Assembly: GCF_001514495.1 (NCBI RefSeq)
Contig: NZ_BCNM01000012.1
Location: 62,001-126,000, forward strand
Source: Paenibacillus pabuli NBRC 13638
Lineage (GTDB): Bacteria; Bacillota; Bacilli; Paenibacillales; Paenibacillaceae
Direction of reading: 5' to 3'
Length of the DNA stretch: 64,000 bases
The stretch's first letter is position 1; the number at the start of each line of letters is the position of its first letter. Below the pieces are notes generated by a model. The model made no database searches. It saw only the letters and a list, made by a program, of their open reading frames with translations, and was not told where the DNA came from. Below are positions 1-8,358 of this stretch, one piece after another. The position numbers were made by a program, and so were the translations under genes.

Positions 1-2
1 CG

Positions 3-260
3 AAGCCTGCGCTTGCTACACTGGCGATTATTGATTTCTCTTGGCACTGGAATGACTATGAGAATGCGCTCGTGTTCCTGATCGACAAAGACCTGTACAC
101 CGTGCCGCTCGGACTGCAGAACTTTATTCTGGAGAACAATGTGGACTACAACGGCATGATGGCCGCTGCCACGGCAGGCATTATCCCGATGATCATCGTC
201 TTCCTGGTGGGACAGCATTATATCATCCAGGGCGTGGCTGGAAGCGCCGTGAAGGGTTAA
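3..260 (+). CDS. Sugar ABC transporter permease (MalG-type), C-terminal part
   Basis: The gene is cut by the left edge; 85 codons are readable up to TAA at 258. The visible part contains PALATLAIIDFSWHWNDYE, which resembles the end of the EAA region and following helix of MalG-family carbohydrate permeases (F..W.W.D...AL). It ends with a transmembrane helix and the tail QHYIIQGVAGSAVKG, the typical C-terminus of this family. It would form the inner-membrane channel with a second permease and a solute-binding protein encoded to the left. The substrate cannot be judged from this fragment. A terminator-like hairpin follows at 395. Confidence 0.85.
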   Translation, partial: KPALATLAIIDFSWHWNDYENALVFLIDKDLYTVPLGLQNFILENNVDYNGMMAAATAGIIPMIIVFLVGQHYIIQGVAGSAVKG

Positions 261-394
261 AGCTGCGATCCCATAATATAACCCGGGAAAGTCAGATGGA
301 TTCCATTCACATCCACACTATGAGATTTATTATTTTCATGAAGAATTGAGAAATTGCCGGGTAAAATCGCCAGTCATAGAAGTCTTCGTGGAGC

Positions 395-424
395 CGACCA
401 GCTTGTCTGGTTGTTTTTTTTTGT
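395..424 (+). terminator. Rho-independent terminator after the permease
   Basis: A seven-pair stem (395-401 with 407-413, one G-T pair) with a 5-base loop is followed by a run of nine T. It closes the ABC transporter operon. Confidence 0.8.
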
Positions 425-525
425 TCTTTTTCGTTAAGTAAATCGACATTATCGACATTACTGTGTTTAGAAGAAATGCAGAACAGGTAAAGAAAGGGTA
501 ATGAAATAAGAGGAGGCGATCATGA

Positions 526-774
526 ATGAAAGAGCGCACACCGGATCAAAATAACAACGATACCCATCCGAAACGTTTCCGTGACAATCCAGAGCAGTAT
601 CAAACGGAGAAGGAAAGTTTGCTTGACCTTCATGAAGAAGAACAATCCGTAGACCCGATTCCAATGGAAGATCTGAATATGGAAGCACAGGAAGAGAAGG
701 ATAAGGATCAGACCAAAAGTAACTCGTCTACGGAAGAGAAATATCGCACTGATTATCGCAAAAAAGACGAATGA
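526..774 (+). CDS. Small hydrophilic hypothetical protein
   Basis: An 82-aa, highly charged protein rich in Glu, Lys, Asp, Gln and Asn, with no hydrophobic stretch and no Cys. The start is fixed by AGGAGG at 511-516, nine bases before ATG 526; the overlapping ATG at 522 runs into a stop after ten codons. The low-complexity acidic composition suggests a disordered cytoplasmic protein. I recognise no family. It is monocistronic, between the terminator at 395 and the nitroreductase promoter at 869. Confidence 0.6.
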   Translation: MKERTPDQNNNDTHPKRFRDNPEQYQTEKESLLDLHEEEQSVDPIPMEDLNMEAQEEKDKDQTKSNSSTEEKYRTDYRKKDE

Positions 775-868
775 AGGATAAAACCAAGTGGAGTTATGAA
801 CAAACTTGTTAACGTGTTTTCATAAATGTATGTCATGAATGTACATTTGGTGAAAATAAAATAGTTTG

Positions 869-900
869 TTGACTAATGTATGTTACTATATTATAGTTAC
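869..900 (+). promoter_or_regulatory. Sigma-A promoter with overlapping palindromic operator
   Basis: TTGACT (869-874), a 17-base spacer and TATAGT (892-897) form a good vegetative promoter for the nitroreductase gene. The near-perfect palindrome GTTACTATATTATAGTTAC (882-900) overlaps the -10 box, the geometry expected for a repressor site. Redox- or electrophile-sensing MarR/DUF24 repressors such as YodB and CatR commonly control nitroreductases in Bacillus; assigning this site to that class is inference. Confidence 0.7.
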
Positions 901-946
901 TATGTTGGCAATGAGGAAAATTACCATTTTGGGAGGTTGAATATTA

Positions 947-1549
947 ATGTCTACATCTTTCTTTGAAGCGTTGAAAAACAGAAGATCTTATTATGGAATC
1001 AGCAAGGAATCCACGATCTCGGATGCTAAAATTCAGGAAATCGTGGAAGAAGCGGTGAAATACACCCCGACTTCATTCAACTCACAAACATCTCGTGCTG
1101 TTGTTTTGCTCGGTGAACAACATGACAAACTGTGGAATCACACGGAAGAAATCTTGCGTGAAGTGGTTGGCAATGCAGAAGCATTCCAATCCACAGCTGA
1201 GAAAATGGCCGGATTCCGCAGCGGATACGGAACAGTTCTTTTCTTCGAAGATAACAATGTGATCGCACAGCTTCAACAAAATTTTGCATCGTATGCGGAT
1301 AACTTCCCGATCTGGGCGAACCAATCCAATGGTATGCTGCAGCTGGTGATCTGGACTGCATTGGAGCAAGAAGGTCTGGGAGCTTCCCTGCAGCACTATA
1401 ACCCGCTGATTGATGAGAAAGTTAAACAGGAATGGAACATTCCGGAGAACTGGAGACTGATCGCCCAAATGCCATTCGGCAAACCAACAGCAGCACCGGG
1501 CGAAAAAGAATTCCAACCGATTGATCAACGTGTAAAAGTACACAAGTAA
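947..1549 (+). CDS. Nitroreductase family protein (Frm2/Hbn1-like)
   Basis: This 200-aa protein starts at ATG 947 behind GGGAGG. It has the FMN-binding nitroreductase layout: an N-terminal NRRSYYGI phosphate-contact segment (residues about 12-19), YTPTSFNSQTSR (about 39-50), and a C-terminal EGLGASLQHYNPL plus MPFGKP. That variant, with LQHYNP in place of the usual G..E motif, matches the Frm2/Hbn1-like branch. It probably reduces nitro compounds or quinones with NAD(P)H in the cytoplasm. It stands alone under the promoter/operator at 869-900, which suggests induction by an electrophile. The exact substrate is unknown. Confidence 0.85.
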   Translation: MSTSFFEALKNRRSYYGISKESTISDAKIQEIVEEAVKYTPTSFNSQTSRAVVLLGEQHDKLWNHTEEILREVVGNAEAFQSTAEKMAGFRSGYGTVLFFEDNNVIAQLQQNFASYADNFPIWANQSNGMLQLVIWTALEQEGLGASLQHYNPLIDEKVKQEWNIPENWRLIAQMPFGKPTAAPGEKEFQPIDQRVKVHK

Positions 1550-1700
1550 GACTTTCGTCCAAAACCCGAATGTGACCTCGAATCTTTATAGATTGAGGTG
1601 CCATGGTTCAGCGAATTTCCCAATATTTAACCACATACGGCCTTGCTTCAATTTGATACGATGATGTAGATCGTACTCCATTGAAGTGAGGCTTTTTGAT

Positions 1701-3332
1701 GTGAATAATAGAATAACGAAACGTACCCGGCGAAAGCTATGGAAGGCTGTATTGTGCGGCGTACTGGCCATAGGATCATTCTCGATCGGTGAATCGACAA
1801 CGCAGGCAGCAGCGGCTCAGCAGGGGTTCCAGGATACAACCTCCAGTTATGCCAAGGAGGCCATTGCACATCTGGTCAAGGCAGGAATTGCTGCTGGCAC
1901 CTCCGAGAATATGTTTGAACCCAAAAAGGCGGTCACTCGTGCTGAATTTGCAACATTTGCCGTGAGACTACTGGGGTTGAAACCGGTAAAAAACCATATT
2001 AATCCTTATAACGATGTCAGCATGAATGCGTGGTATTACGGCAACATTGCAGCCATGACCAATCTTTTCATTCTGGAGGGCAAGAGTCAGGGCGTGTTCC
2101 AGCCGAACGCCTCCATCACGCGGGAAGAAGCGGCTGCACTGCTGGTGAGGATGTTGAAGCAATCCTCCAAATCAACGAATCTTCTGTCTTCCACATATGA
2201 CGATGCAGCTCAGATATCGAACTGGGCACGTCCTTATGTGCAGACTGTATATCAGCTTGGCCTGATGCGCGGCAGTGACGGCATGTTTCGTCCACATGAT
2301 CAGGTGACCAGAGAAGAGGCTGCAGTTATGCTGGATGCCATTTTACAAAAGAAAACCTGGTCAAGTCAGCTGAAAAGCGAGGATCAGCTCGGTATTCAGC
2401 TGGGATGGCAATATAACGCCTCCACTGCTGAGTTCAAGAAGCAGATCGAACAATCAGAAGCAAACACACTGGTTCCCCGCTGGTTTTTCCTGAACAGCAG
2501 TATGAAAATCACGGATCTCACAGACACGTCCCTGTTATCCTGGGCAGCTGCTACAGACAGACAGGTATGGCCGCTGCTTGGCAATCGTTCCAACCCGGAC
2601 CTTACTCACCAGATGTTAGCCAGTTCGGTTAACCGGGCAGCCGTGATCTCACAGGTCACATCTTTTGTGAAAACATATCAACTGGATGGCATTAACGTGG
2701 ATTTCGAGAACGTCCTGCCAGCTGATCGTGAAGGAATGACCGCATTTATTACTTCGCTGACAACGGCTCTGCATGCACTGGGCGCTGTTGTATCCGTGGA
2801 TGTATCACCCGATCTGGGCACAGACTGGACCGATGCATTTGATTATGCCCAATTGGGCGCCGTATCGGATTATATGGTACTGATGGGATATGAGGAGCAT
2901 TGGAACGGCGATCCGCAAGCAGGGTCTGTGGCATCTCTTCCTTGGGTTGAACAGGCTCTGGATACGATGCTCGCTGAGGTAGTTCGCGCCAAAACGATTT
3001 TGGCTCTGCCTTTGTATACACGTGATTGGTCATCGGTGAATCCGGCAGCCAGTTCATGGGACATTACCCTGGCAGAACAGGGTATGCGTGCACGAGCTTC
3101 AGGTTCCGTAAGACAATGGGATGCTGCATTGGTTCAATATGTTATTGGATATAAGAGTAACGGAACACCAAGATATATATGGGCAGAGGACAGTCGTTCC
3201 TTATCCGCCAAAGTAATGATGAGCGGAGAGCGTAACATTGCTGGGTTGGCCTACTGGTATATGGGCGGCGAGACGGCTGATGTATGGAATGCCATTTCGA
3301 ACGCATCACGATTTGAATCATACATTTTCTGA
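1701..3332 (+). CDS. SLH-domain glycoside hydrolase family 18 protein
   Basis: This 543-aa exported protein begins with a basic, hydrophobic signal peptide ending near TQAAAA. Three S-layer homology repeats follow (about residues 41-90, 102-153 and 165-215), each with the TRAEFA/TREEAA signature, and anchor the protein to cell-wall polymer. The rest is a GH18 barrel. LDGINVDFEN at about 328-337 is the DxxDxDxE catalytic motif with Glu336 as acid. It probably cleaves peptidoglycan or chitin-like beta-1,4-GlcNAc links at the cell surface. I chose GTG 1701 because AGTGAGG lies nine bases upstream; GTG 1686 has no clear ribosome site. Confidence 0.85.
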   Translation: MNNRITKRTRRKLWKAVLCGVLAIGSFSIGESTTQAAAAQQGFQDTTSSYAKEAIAHLVKAGIAAGTSENMFEPKKAVTRAEFATFAVRLLGLKPVKNHINPYNDVSMNAWYYGNIAAMTNLFILEGKSQGVFQPNASITREEAAALLVRMLKQSSKSTNLLSSTYDDAAQISNWARPYVQTVYQLGLMRGSDGMFRPHDQVTREEAAVMLDAILQKKTWSSQLKSEDQLGIQLGWQYNASTAEFKKQIEQSEANTLVPRWFFLNSSMKITDLTDTSLLSWAAATDRQVWPLLGNRSNPDLTHQMLASSVNRAAVISQVTSFVKTYQLDGINVDFENVLPADREGMTAFITSLTTALHALGAVVSVDVSPDLGTDWTDAFDYAQLGAVSDYMVLMGYEEHWNGDPQAGSVASLPWVEQALDTMLAEVVRAKTILALPLYTRDWSSVNPAASSWDITLAEQGMRARASGSVRQWDAALVQYVIGYKSNGTPRYIWAEDSRSLSAKVMMSGERNIAGLAYWYMGGETADVWNAISNASRFESYIF

Positions 3333-3350
3333 ATTCCTTTACTTCAACCG

Positions 3351-3399
3351 ACCCAAACGCACCGTTTATTCAGACGGATGGTTTGGGTTATTTTATTTT
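3351..3399 (+). terminator. Terminator after the SLH/GH18 gene
   Basis: ACCCAAAC (3351-3358) pairs perfectly with GTTTGGGT (3381-3388), with a shorter CCGT/ACGG helix inside, followed by a T-rich tail. Confidence 0.75.
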
Positions 3400-3518
3400 G
3401 GTAAAAGCTACGTTGTAACGGATTACGTTTGATTTTGGTTGAACGGTGTAAATGGATAGAAGGATAGTGAACTGTCCAATAACATATAAGAGATAGAAGC
3501 ATAGGAGGGAGATGGAGC

Positions 3519-4484
3519 ATGCGAGAGTATGATTGCATCATAGTAGGTGGAGGACTCGCAGGACTTCAGGCAGCCATTCAGATGGGGCGTTACTCTTGCC
3601 ATCGGGTGTTGGTGGTGGACGCAGGAGAAGGCAGATCAACGTTATGCCGAACCTATCATAATATTCTTGGTTTTCCTGATGGAGTATCCGGTGAAGAGCT
3701 GCGCTCCAAAGGCAGAATGCAGGCAGAGCAGACTGGAGTGGAGTTTGAGAAAGACCGTATCCTTAAGGCAGGACGCCGGGGAGAACAGATTCAATTGTTC
3801 GGCTCTTCCGGCTCTGAATATATGGCAAAAACAGTCTTACTGGCAACTGGACTAACGGACAGGATACCAGACATCCCGGGATTAACGCCTACGCTGGGTC
3901 GAACCGTATATGTGTGCCCGGATTGTGATGGATATGAAATTCAGAATCAGCGAACGATATTGCTGGGTTCAGGTGAAGCGGGGGCAAACATGGCCATGGT
4001 TTTAATTCAACGTACCCGTGACCTGTTGTACATCAATCATGAGCAGTCGCCGATCTCGGCACAGCTTCATCGAAGCATGAAAGAGACGGGGGTTCGTTAT
4101 CTTGAGGCAGCGGTTCAAGAAGTGCAACAGATGGAAGACGGCCATATTACGGGTGTATTGACGGAAGATGGACAGATTTATGAGTCGGAACGCGGTTTTA
4201 TCGCGTTTGGAGGCAATCGTGTGCACTATGAACTGGCGGAGCAGCTTGGAGCCGTCATCGCGGATAATAAACATGTGAAAGCCGACCCGCGGAGTATGCA
4301 AGCAGCGCCTAATGTATGGATTGCAGGGGATTTGGGCCTGCACGCGGAACAGGCGACTGTGGCTATGGGTGAGGGATCAATTGCTGCGATCTGGATTCAT
4401 AAGGCATTGCAGCAGATGAAGAAGGAAAACCTAAGTGAAACCAATATAAATGCTCAGGGTGAACAAACCCGTTTATCGTTATAA
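3519..4484 (+). CDS. Thioredoxin reductase-like FAD/NAD(P) oxidoreductase
   Basis: The 321-aa protein has an N-terminal FAD Rossmann motif (IIVGGGLAGLQAA, residues 8-20). A redox-active CPDC pair lies at Cys133/Cys136 inside YVCPDCDGYE, then comes the NAD(P) motif LGSGEAGANMA (149-159). The C-terminal FAD contact is WIAGDLG. This is the TrxB domain order and length. A disulfide reductase for thioredoxin or a related low-molecular partner is likely, but the CPDC variant and the lone locus mean the partner is not settled. AGGAGGG precedes ATG 3519. A strong terminator follows at 4501. Confidence 0.85.
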   Translation: MREYDCIIVGGGLAGLQAAIQMGRYSCHRVLVVDAGEGRSTLCRTYHNILGFPDGVSGEELRSKGRMQAEQTGVEFEKDRILKAGRRGEQIQLFGSSGSEYMAKTVLLATGLTDRIPDIPGLTPTLGRTVYVCPDCDGYEIQNQRTILLGSGEAGANMAMVLIQRTRDLLYINHEQSPISAQLHRSMKETGVRYLEAAVQEVQQMEDGHITGVLTEDGQIYESERGFIAFGGNRVHYELAEQLGAVIADNKHVKADPRSMQAAPNVWIAGDLGLHAEQATVAMGEGSIAAIWIHKALQQMKKENLSETNINAQGEQTRLSL

Positions 4485-4500
4485 AAAAATGAAACAAATC

Positions 4501-4543
4501 AAAAGTCCCCCGACCGTTGTTACTGAGGTTGGAGGACTTTTTA
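4501..4543. terminator. Bidirectional terminator
   Basis: AAAGTCC/GGACTTT arms extended by a mostly paired inner helix, with A and T runs on the two sides, sit between the convergent genes ending at 4484 (+) and 4583 (-). Confidence 0.75.
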
Positions 4544-4582
4544 CGTTGTATGCAAACTGTGCTGTCAGACGAAGGTTGACGA

Positions 4583-4774
4583 TTAATTTTGGCTTTTATC
4601 GCGGGCATCGTTCTTTCTTTTGGCTTTGCTGGGGTGGGTAATATTGTCGACGATTTCTCCTACAGCTTCCTCAATCATGTCCGTTGGCCCGGGATTATGG
4701 GGATCGGGGTGCAGAATGGTATTGACACCAGGTTCGAGGTCTTTTTTTTCTCGCTCTTTTTTAGGCTCGCTCAT
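4583..4774 (-). CDS. Small charged hypothetical protein
   Basis: A 63-aa hydrophilic protein with a Lys/Glu-rich start, a central HPDPHNPGPTDMIEEAVGEI segment and a basic tail. It is supported by an excellent ribosome site (AAGGAGG, eight bases before ATG on the minus strand). No membrane segment or Cys is present. It is divergent from the FAD oxidase at 4915. I do not recognise the family. Confidence 0.65.
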   Translation of the reverse strand: MSEPKKEREKKDLEPGVNTILHPDPHNPGPTDMIEEAVGEIVDNITHPSKAKRKNDARDKSQN

Positions 4775-4914
4775 GGTAAATTCCTCCTTATTCAGGTATG
4801 TTTAAGGTGTTCCTTAACATATCCATTCTCTTTAATGTATATGTAAACGATTAACCAATGCGATCAAATTGAAACGTTGAATGTAAGGGAGGAGGAGTTA
4901 AGCTGGTCAAAAAA

Positions 4915-6348
4915 ATGAGCGTGCTCCTGTTACTTCTGTTTTTATGTGTGTGGACATATGAGAGAACCAATAGCGATGATCAGAATCCATATCTGATTAC
5001 CGACTACAGTCGACTTCACCCGGTTAAGGTTGAACGTGTTGTGAAGGGTCATGAAGAGCAGCAGCTCGTTGAACTGCTCCGTGACGCCCGAAAGCGTAAT
5101 CTGACGGTATCCATTGCAGGACAACGTCATAGTCAGGGAGGCCACACCTACTATAAAGATGGCATGGTTATTGATATGACCTCCTATAACAAAGTGCTGG
5201 AAGTCAATACCGATGCCAAAAAGGTGCGTGTACAGGCGGGTGCGACTTGGGCAGACGTACAGCGAGCCATTAATCCTTATGGATTGTCCGTCAAAAATAT
5301 GCAGTCCCAGAATATTTTCACGGTAGGCGGGTCCATCAGTGTAAATGCACATGGTCGGGAGCTTCGTCAGGGTTCCTTGATTCAAAGTGTAGATTCCTTT
5401 CGTCTCTTGACGGCCGATGGTCAGATTCGGCACGTAAGCCGCACCGAGAATGCTGAGCTTTTCCCACTGGTGCTTGGAGGTTATGGACTTTTTGGCCTGA
5501 TTCTGGACGTTACTCTGACGTTAACGGATAATGAAGTTTATCGTCTTACGACTGAGCAGGTGCAAGTTAGGGACTACCCGTCTTATTTTCAAAAAAATGT
5601 CCTTGGAGACCCGATGAAACGAATGCATCTGGCCCGAATTTCAGTTCAGCCCGGTGAAGGCTACTTTCATGAAATGTACGCACTGAATTATGAGCTTGAT
5701 CCAACCGCTTCACTAGATAAATATAACCATCTGGATGAACGCGAAAGGGGCGTACTTCCCAGCAAACTCCTGTTCAACCTGAACCGTGAATTCGAATGGG
5801 GCCGGGCGTGGTTTTGGCCTCTGCAACAGCGATACTTCGAGTCACAGGATGGCAAGAGGCTTAGCCGCAACAATGCCATGGCTTCTGCGTCTGCTTTCAT
5901 GGAGTATCATCAGCCGGGTGAAAATGATCTGCTGCAGGAATATTTTATTCCGGTGGATGCCTTCCCGGCCTTTGTTCAGGAGATGGGAGAGATTGTTTCC
6001 CAAGAGCAGTTGGATCTGCTTAACATTACGGTCAGGTATGTGAAACATGATGAAGAAGCTGTGCTTTCATATGCAAGACAGGATATGTTCGGTCTTGTCT
6101 GTTTATTTCACGCTTCATTGTCCGGGACAGAACAAGGAAAGTTCAAGGGCAGTATGCAGCAATTAATGGATACCGTCCTTCGATATAACGGAACATATTA
6201 CCTGCCTTATGCAGGTTATGCGACTTCAGAGCAATTCGAACAGGCCTATCCGCGGAAGAATGAGTTTTTTGCAGCCAAAGAAAAGGTTGACCCCGATCAT
6301 CTCTTTATGAATTATTTTATGGAGGAATATGGAGGACATCATCCATGA
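4915..6348 (+). CDS. Membrane-anchored FAD-binding oxidoreductase (FAD_binding_4)
   Basis: This 477-aa protein has an N-terminal hydrophobic anchor (VLLLLLFLCVW) and a PCMH-type FAD domain: SIAGQRHSQGGHTYYKDG at about residues 63-80 with the usual GxxHS-like flavin loop, then AGATWADV and TVGGSISVNAHGR. Such enzymes oxidise alcohols or sugars such as aldonolactones; the substrate is unknown. GGGAGGAGG (4888-4896) lies 18 bases before ATG 4915 but only 6 before an in-frame CTG at 4903, which would add L-V-K-K, so initiation may be there. Its stop overlaps the MFS start at 6345 (ATGA), so the two are translationally coupled. Confidence 0.8.
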   Translation: MSVLLLLLFLCVWTYERTNSDDQNPYLITDYSRLHPVKVERVVKGHEEQQLVELLRDARKRNLTVSIAGQRHSQGGHTYYKDGMVIDMTSYNKVLEVNTDAKKVRVQAGATWADVQRAINPYGLSVKNMQSQNIFTVGGSISVNAHGRELRQGSLIQSVDSFRLLTADGQIRHVSRTENAELFPLVLGGYGLFGLILDVTLTLTDNEVYRLTTEQVQVRDYPSYFQKNVLGDPMKRMHLARISVQPGEGYFHEMYALNYELDPTASLDKYNHLDERERGVLPSKLLFNLNREFEWGRAWFWPLQQRYFESQDGKRLSRNNAMASASAFMEYHQPGENDLLQEYFIPVDAFPAFVQEMGEIVSQEQLDLLNITVRYVKHDEEAVLSYARQDMFGLVCLFHASLSGTEQGKFKGSMQQLMDTVLRYNGTYYLPYAGYATSEQFEQAYPRKNEFFAAKEKVDPDHLFMNYFMEEYGGHHP

Positions 6349-6905
6349 ATATCAAGTGGCTTATTCGATCTCAAAGTATCGTTACCCTCGCTTCGGGTAT
6401 GATTTATCCCTATTATCTGTTGTTTCTCAAAAATCTGGGTAACAGCTTCTCCAAATACGGGCTTGCCTTTGCCGTGTTTACGATTAGCTCGGCAGCTGCT
6501 TCGCAATGGCTCGCTCCTCGGATGGATCGACAAGCCAAACCGTGGCTCATCGTAAGTGCCGTGGGGATGGCTGCGGCCATGATAGCATTTCCATGGGTCA
6601 CATCCTATATCTGGGTCCTTCTACTGCAAATCATCATGGGGATATGTAATGCGATGCAGCGGATGAGTGAACGGGTGTTGCTTGCCGATTATACGGTAGC
6701 TGGGCAGCGGGGCCCAGCTGTTGGAAATTATCATTTTTGGACATCTGCTGCTTCCGGATTTGCCGTCATTGTCGGCGGTGTGTTGATCGATTGGCTGACG
6801 ATTGATGTATTATTCTATCTGAGTGCGATACTGTATATGTGGGGAGCTCTGGCGGTGTGGCGATTACGAAGCAAGGCTGAGGAGCAACCCATGGCTAAAG
6901 GATAG
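6345..6905 (+). CDS. Half-size MFS transporter-like membrane protein
   Basis: A 186-aa protein with about six predicted transmembrane helices that resembles one half of a 12-helix major facilitator: the first helix ends in YPYYLLFLKNLG, a short polar loop LAPRMDRQAKP sits after the second helix, and a basic tail WRLRSKAEEQ closes it. Standard MFS proteins are near 400 aa and no second half is encoded downstream. It may act as a homodimer or be a truncated relic. It is coupled by a four-base overlap to the FAD oxidase, suggesting a shared substrate. Confidence 0.65.
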   Translation: MNIKWLIRSQSIVTLASGMIYPYYLLFLKNLGNSFSKYGLAFAVFTISSAAASQWLAPRMDRQAKPWLIVSAVGMAAAMIAFPWVTSYIWVLLLQIIMGICNAMQRMSERVLLADYTVAGQRGPAVGNYHFWTSAASGFAVIVGGVLIDWLTIDVLFYLSAILYMWGALAVWRLRSKAEEQPMAKG

Positions 6906-7013
6906 AAATGTCTGATTAATCTCCAGCGAAAGGTTTATATTATAGATAACCTGGTATGTTTAAGCAATTTGCTTGAACTCCACAAAGCACATATTCTCAA
7001 GGAGGTTTTTCAG

Positions 7014-7367
7014 ATGAATGAACAAGATCATGTCATCCATAAAGATGGCCAAGTTGCAGCCGACAAGGTAGACAATGCCATTGAAAAGATTGCACCGGAG
7101 GAAAGAGAACATATTTTACAGAACTTTGATGCGTTCAAAGGATACTTAGGCAAACGAATTGCGATGGGTGAATCAATTGGACTGGGCGAGGAGCAAATGG
7201 CCAAAATCGCCGAGAAGGTAGCCGATTATTTGGCAGCCCGGGAAGAGCCGCGTAACCGTGAAGAGAAATTGCTTCAGGAATTGTGGAACGTTGGGAAAGA
7301 AGAAGAACGCCACATGTTGGCTCATATGCTTGTACGTCTGGCTCAGGGAGCGGCTCCGAACCACTAA
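7014..7367 (+). CDS. DUF3243 family protein (YmfJ-like)
   Basis: A 117-aa cytoplasmic protein. The region NFDAFKGYLGKRI...GLGEEQMAKIAEKVADYLA followed by LLQELWNVGKEEERHMLAHMLVRL matches the compact helical DUF3243 family (Bacillus YmfJ: L..W..FLG.R, then EMWNVA..EE.H.LA). Its molecular role is unknown. ATG 7014 is chosen because AAGGAGG ends seven bases before it; the in-frame TTG at 6969 has no ribosome site. It is monocistronic with its own terminator. Confidence 0.8.
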   Translation: MNEQDHVIHKDGQVAADKVDNAIEKIAPEEREHILQNFDAFKGYLGKRIAMGESIGLGEEQMAKIAEKVADYLAAREEPRNREEKLLQELWNVGKEEERHMLAHMLVRLAQGAAPNH

Positions 7368-7397
7368 GATCGAGCTGAAACCAAAAGCTAAACCAAC

Positions 7398-7435
7398 AGA
7401 AACCTTGGAGGCTATGACATCCAGGGTTTCTTTTT
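7398..7435 (+). terminator. Terminator after the DUF3243 gene
   Basis: A 12-pair stem (7398-7409 with 7420-7431, one G-T) with a 10-base loop, followed by a T run. Confidence 0.9.
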
Positions 7436-7645
7436 GGTTACGTTGCTTTTCTTTTGTTAAGATGGCTGTACAGAACTGATGACACGTATTGTAACTATTT
7501 TTCATCTGGCTGATACTTTTATAGATGGCATACCCGTTAAGATAGGGTGAGTAGAAAACAGAATTAAATATTTCATATGAACGTTTGAAGGAGAAGCCTT
7601 CCGGTTAAGGAATACTAACGTTCATAATAAGGAGAGATGCTGCCT

Positions 7646-8200
7646 ATGAAGAACGCGGCGAAACAATGGAAATTACGATTGCTGGGTGCGGCTGTTGCAT
7701 TGCTTGGCATGATTGTGCTTGCTACATATTTGCTTACACCAGCGAATGCCGAGGAGAGTACGGATTCTGCTCAAGTATCCCAAGCTGCCAACTCCGAGAT
7801 GTTTACAGCTTATGTGGACGATTTACAGAAAGAGAATGGTAAACTGTACTTGGTTGTAGACAAGATTGGCTGGTACCAGGGGACAGAAGCAGATCAAATT
7901 TTTGAACAACGCAATCCGAACTCGGGTATAGATGGTGCGCCTGATGGATATTATATTGTCAATGACAGCAAAGAGCAGGAAAAGGTTGAAGTAAGTCCGA
8001 ATGCAGAGGTATTGATGCAATTGTACGATCGTGATGGCACAGTCGAAGGTACGAACATTCAATGGAATGAGTCGGTGACGCTCAGCAAGTTCGAATCATT
8101 GTATGATAATACGAATATTCTTGATCTGTCGGTATTCCCGTATCACCTCACTGTGCAGGATGGCAAAGTGATCAAAATTGTACAGCAGTACATCCCTTAA
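7646..8200 (+). CDS. Secreted hypothetical protein
   Basis: A 184-aa protein with a classic signal peptide: a basic start KNAAKQWKLR, a long hydrophobic core, and an AxA cleavage site PANA-EES near residue 33. The mature part is acidic with alternating hydrophobic residues and no Cys, consistent with a small beta-rich extracytoplasmic domain. ATG 7646 is preferred to ATG 7637 because AAGGAGA is about ten bases upstream of the former and abuts the latter. Function not recognised. Confidence 0.7.
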   Translation: MKNAAKQWKLRLLGAAVALLGMIVLATYLLTPANAEESTDSAQVSQAANSEMFTAYVDDLQKENGKLYLVVDKIGWYQGTEADQIFEQRNPNSGIDGAPDGYYIVNDSKEQEKVEVSPNAEVLMQLYDRDGTVEGTNIQWNESVTLSKFESLYDNTNILDLSVFPYHLTVQDGKVIKIVQQYIP

Positions 8201-8223
8201 AACGACATGAACATGCAACGTTT

Positions 8224-8266
8224 AAGCATTCCTCCGGTTTCATTCAACCGTGAGGGATGCTTTTTG
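8224..8266 (+). terminator. Terminator after the secreted protein gene
   Basis: A long stem pairing AAGCATTCCTC/GAGGGATGCTT extended by CGGTT/AACCG inside, then TTTTT. Confidence 0.9.
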
Positions 8267-8358
8267 GTTATGACAAATTCATGAAGGAGATTGTAATTGA
8301 TGGTAGGTACATGTATCATTATAGGAATGGTGTTTTTACATAGTTCAGGAGGCTTACC

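Noticed and set aside
1572-1600. Hairpin after the nitroreductase gene (ACCTC-AATCT with AGATT-GAGGT)
   Set aside because: The stem is good, but no T run follows, so I did not call it a terminator; it may still shape the mRNA end.
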